A stretch of DNA of 64,000 nt from contig JASJPB010000002.1 in assembly GCA_031426915.1 (NCBI GenBank), positions 1-64,000 of the forward strand, read 5' to 3'. The DNA is from Sulfurimicrobium sp031426915. GTDB lineage: Bacteria > Pseudomonadota > Gammaproteobacteria > Burkholderiales > Sulfuricellaceae. Position numbers and translations under genes: made by a program. The notes below the pieces were generated by a model. The model did not search any database. It worked only from the letters and a program-made list of their open reading frames with translations, and was not told the origin of the DNA. Below are positions 59,432 through 64,000 of this stretch, piece after piece. Each line of letters begins with the position of its first letter. The first letter of the stretch is position 1.

Positions 59432-60442
59432 AACTGCAATCTCCCTCCCGGCGCGCCTGGCAGCGCTTCAAGTCCAATCGGCGCGGCTACTGGAGCCTGT
59501 GGATTTTCGGCGTGCTGTTTGCGCTCAGCCTGGTTGCGGAAGGGCTTTCCAACGACAAGCCGCTGCTGGTGCATTACCAGGGGCAATATTACTTCCCGAT
59601 CGTGAAGAATTACCCGGAAACGGTATTTGGCGGCGATTTCGAGTCGGAGACCGACTACAACGATCCGTTCATCGTGGAGCGGATCAGCCAGGGTTCCAAC
59701 TGGACGCTGTTTGCGCTTAACCGCTACAGCTTCAATACCATCAACTACTTTGCCGAGCATCCCAATCCGGCCGCGCCCTCGCACCAGAACATGTTCGGCA
59801 CCGACGATAGAGGGCGCGACGTGCTGGCGCGGCTGATCTACGGCTTCCGCATCTCGGTGCTGTTTGCGATGGCGCTGACCCTGATCGGCACCCTGGTCGG
59901 CATCCTCGCCGGCGCCTTGCAAGGCTATTTCGGCGGCCGCTTCGACCTGCTGTTCCAGCGTTTCATGGAGGTGTGGGGCTCGATGCCGGAGCTGTACCTT
60001 TTGATCATTTTCTCCGCCATCTTCCAGCCCAGCATCACGCTGCTGCTGATCTTGCTTTCCCTGTTCGGCTGGCTGGGACTAGCGGACTATGTGCGCGCCG
60101 AGTTCCTGCGCGGACGCAATATGGACTACGTCAAGGCGGCGCGCGCGCTGGGGGTGTCCAACCGTGCCATCATGCTGCGCCACCTCTTGCCCAACAGCAT
60201 GACGCCGGTGATCACCTTCCTGCCGTTCCGCATTTCGGGAGCGATCCTGGCGCTCACCAGCCTGGATTTCCTCGGTCTCGGCGTGCCGCCGTCCACCCCC
60301 AGCCTGGGAGAGTTGCTGGCCCAGGGCAAGGACAACATCGAGGCGTGGTGGCTGTCCCTGACCACCTTCACGGTGCTGGTGGGGACGCTGGTGCTGCTGA
60401 TCTTCATCGGCGAGGCCTTGCGCGAAGCGATGGATACCCGGC

Positions 60443-60450
<8 letters not shown>
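59428..60450 (+). CDS. yejE: Peptide ABC transporter permease, YejE-like
   Basis: A 340-residue permease of the DppC/YejE class, partner of YejB. It has a long periplasmic segment after the first helix, typical of YejE (EGLSNDKPLLVHYQGQYYF), and the ATPase-docking loop MDYVKAARALGVSNRAIMLR. It overlaps yejB by four bases (ATGA). Confidence 0.95.
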
Positions 60451-62055
<1,605 letters not shown>

Positions 62056-62059
<4 letters not shown>

Positions 62060-63732
62060 CCCTTGCCGTTTGTCACCGTGAGCTTGTTGCCAGGCTGCAA
62101 GCTGTAATTGGCAGGGAGATTGTTCCAGCGTTGCAGATCGTTCACCGCCACATTGAAGCGGCGGGCGATGCTGAATACGGTGTCGCCACGTTTTACGACA
62201 TAGTGGGCGCGTTTTGCGGGATCGGCCGAATTTTTTGCGAGCACGAGCGGTTTGTCCCTGCTCGTTTTAACTGGGGCCTGTTTCGCCTGGGCCAGCACAG
62301 TAGCTTTCTCTGGCTTGACGGTGGCGAGTACGGTCAACTTCTGGCCGCGTGACAGGTTGTTGGATTTGAGGTGGTTCTGGTTTTTTAGCTGGGCCACCGA
62401 CATGCCGTAGCGCTTGGCGATATTGAGCACGGTGTCGCCCTTGGCCACTGTATGGGTGCTGTTGCGGCCAGGTGAAGCGGGTTCGTGGGACGGTGCCTGA
62501 TCAGGGATGTTGACTGCCAACACCGGTGCGTTGCCGGATTTGGATATGGGAACCAGCAGGGTTTGTGCCGCCGACAGATTTTTCCGTCCGGCAATGGTGT
62601 TGATCTCCTTCAGGCGATCAAGCGAAATTCCAAAGCGCTGTGCGATGGCCGCCAGTTTCTCGCCCCGGCGTGGGGTGTAGGTTTGCCACGAGGACAGCGG
62701 GGAATCGTAATTTTCCAGGTTGAGGGAAAAGCTGTTTGCCTTGTCTACCGGCAGCAGCAGGGTGGGTTTGCCCGTGCCTGCGACCAGCGGTTTGTTGTAT
62801 GCCGGGTTGAGGGCGACGAATTCATCCATCGGGACTTCGGCCAGGCGCGCCGCCACGGATACATCCATTTGCTGTTTGATTTTCACCTTGGCGAAATAGG
62901 GGCTGTTGGGGATGGAATTCAGTTCCAGGCCATAAGCGCCAGGGTTCATCACGATGTTTTTCACCGCCATCAGCTTGGGCACGTAATTGCGTGTTTCAGG
63001 CGGCATGCGCAGACTGAGGTAGTCGGTGGGCTCGCCGCGTGCCACATTCTTCGCGATGGCGCGACCTACGGAGCCCTCGCCCCAGTTGTAGGCGGCCAAA
63101 GCCAGTTCCCAGCTGCCGAACATGTTGTAGAGTTTTTGCAAATAGTCCAGCGCGGCATCGGTGGCGGCAAGGATGTCGCGCCGACCGTCGTAGAGCCAGT
63201 TCTGATTAAGGCCGAAGTTCTTGCCGGTGGAGGGGATGAACTGCCAGATGCCGGAAGCGTGGCTGGTGGAGTAGGCTTTGGGGTTGTAGGCGCTTTCAAT
63301 CATGGGTAGCAGCGCGATTTCAGTCGGCATGCCGCGTTTTTCAACTTCTTCCACGATATGAAACAGGTAGCGCTGGCTGCGGTCTACCATGCGCCGCATG
63401 TAGTCGGGCCGGTTGGCGTACCAGGCTTCGTGCTCTTTCACCAGGGGGCTTTCCAGGTCGGCCAGTGTGAAGCCGATGCGGATGCGTTCCCAAAGGTTGC
63501 TGTTCTCGGCGTCGAGGCCAGGCAGCCTGAGTGACGATTTGCCAATGCTGATTTGATCCGTCGGGCGAAGGGTAAGTTGCGCGTCCGGAAAGTCGATGTC
63601 GGTAGAGACGGACTGCTCGCCTTGATAGAACGTGAAATCGGTTATTGGTGCGTCGTCGTCGGCTATTGCCGTTGTCGTGTTACAGAACCCGAAGGCCGTC
63701 AATACAAGGAAAAGGATCGTTCTCGATTGCAT
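62056..63732 (-). CDS. mltD: Membrane-bound lytic murein transglycosylase D with three LysM domains
   Basis: A 558-residue periplasmic enzyme that cleaves peptidoglycan glycan strands to 1,6-anhydro ends. The signal region covers about residues 1-24. The SLT domain has IALLPMIESAYNPKAYS with the catalytic Glu and SGIWQFIPSTGKNFGLN. Three LysM peptidoglycan-binding repeats follow, beginning near YTPRRGEKLAAIAQRFG, HTVAKGDTVLNIAKRYG and YVVKRGDTVFSIARRFN. No lipobox is obvious, so it may be soluble or anchored by the signal segment. It lies 85 bases downstream of gloB on the same strand, a common pairing. Confidence 0.95.
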
Positions 63733-63817
63733 TCTGGTGGCTGGGCTTCTGGTGTCGAGGGAGAGAAAACCCCATGATGATAATGAATATTGGGGGGTGA
63801 GGTCAAGGAAAACTCGA

Positions 63818-64000
63818 TCAGTCCAGGCTGTCCTTCCACTGCCGGACGGCTGCGAAAACGCTGCTGGGCGAGCTTAGCGGATGACCGGCAAAACGGCTTG
63901 CGGCCTCGATTACGTGCGGCTCACCCCAGCGCAGGAAAGGGTTGGTCAGTTTTTCCAGGGCGATGCTTGAAGGCAGTGTGGGGCGGCCCTGTTCGCGGGT
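63818..64000 (-). CDS. gloB: Hydroxyacylglutathione hydrolase GloB (partial, C-terminal end)
   Basis: The window ends inside this gene; 60 C-terminal residues are visible. They contain GRPTLPSSIALEKLTNPFLR, the glutathione-binding C-terminal motif of glyoxalase II, and end in VRQWKDSLD. The enzyme hydrolyses S-lactoylglutathione to lactate and glutathione in methylglyoxal detoxification. The metallo-beta-lactamase-fold core lies outside the window. Confidence 0.9.
   Translation of the reverse strand, partial: TREQGRPTLPSSIALEKLTNPFLRWGEPHVIEAASRFAGHPLSSPSSVFAAVRQWKDSLD

Overview
The window is a high-GC proteobacterial chromosome segment, most likely from a betaproteobacterium. The evidence is the cysE-iscR-iscS-iscU-iscA-hscB-hscA-fdx-iscX order, the flhBA-flhFG-fliA-motCD and flgNMA/flgBCDEFGHIJKL flagellar layout, and the GC-rich codon use. 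No tRNA, rRNA, CRISPR array or intact insertion sequence was recognised.

1-5.2 kb holds housekeeping and sensory genes: a minus-strand pair of a PhnD-like periplasmic binding protein and a membrane HAMP-PAS-GGDEF-EAL protein, then suhB and, divergently, trmJ. 5.2-12.8 kb is a complete Isc iron-sulfur operon headed by a short cysE. Both cysE and iscR are preceded by a strong promoter that overlaps a near-consensus IscR type-1 box, and each box begins in the last codons of the upstream gene. The operon has two cysteine desulfurase genes in a row.

12.8-33.4 kb is an accessory block, all on the plus strand, between the isc operon and flhB. It encodes a patatin-like phospholipase with many membrane segments; a TIR-NB-ARC-TPR protein (bacterial NLR type); a three-helix membrane protein; a lipoprotein; a peptidoglycan-binding M15 peptidase; a TIR protein; a pYEATS-TIR fusion; a 1809-residue protein joining two alpha/beta hydrolases, a CHAT protease and TPRs; a DUF4062-NTPase-TPR protein; and a TRAFs-binding/TPR-S-type protein. 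Two gene remnants of peptidoglycan-directed enzymes lie inside it. Tight spacing and four-base ATGA overlaps suggest one or two operons. I read it as a multi-effector conflict or abortive-infection locus with NAD-, lipid-, protein- and cell-wall-directed parts. The domain calls are fairly secure; the combined function is inference.

33.4-55.4 kb is flagellar: flhB, flhA, flhF, flhG, fliA and a MotC/MotD stator pair; on the minus strand flgA, flgM and flgN; a diguanylate cyclase; then flgB to flgL. A sigma-54-type promoter lies before flgB, tandem sigma-54 and sigma-28 promoters precede flgM, and a sigma-28 promoter starting at the flgJ stop codon precedes flgK. This fits staged flagellar expression in which FlgM restrains FliA.

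55.4-64 kb contains fabI (minus strand), a 270-bp palindromic MITE-like element with 32-bp perfect terminal inverted repeats, a yejABEF-type oligopeptide ABC importer, and on the minus strand mltD (lytic transglycosylase with three LysM domains) and the 3' end of gloB.
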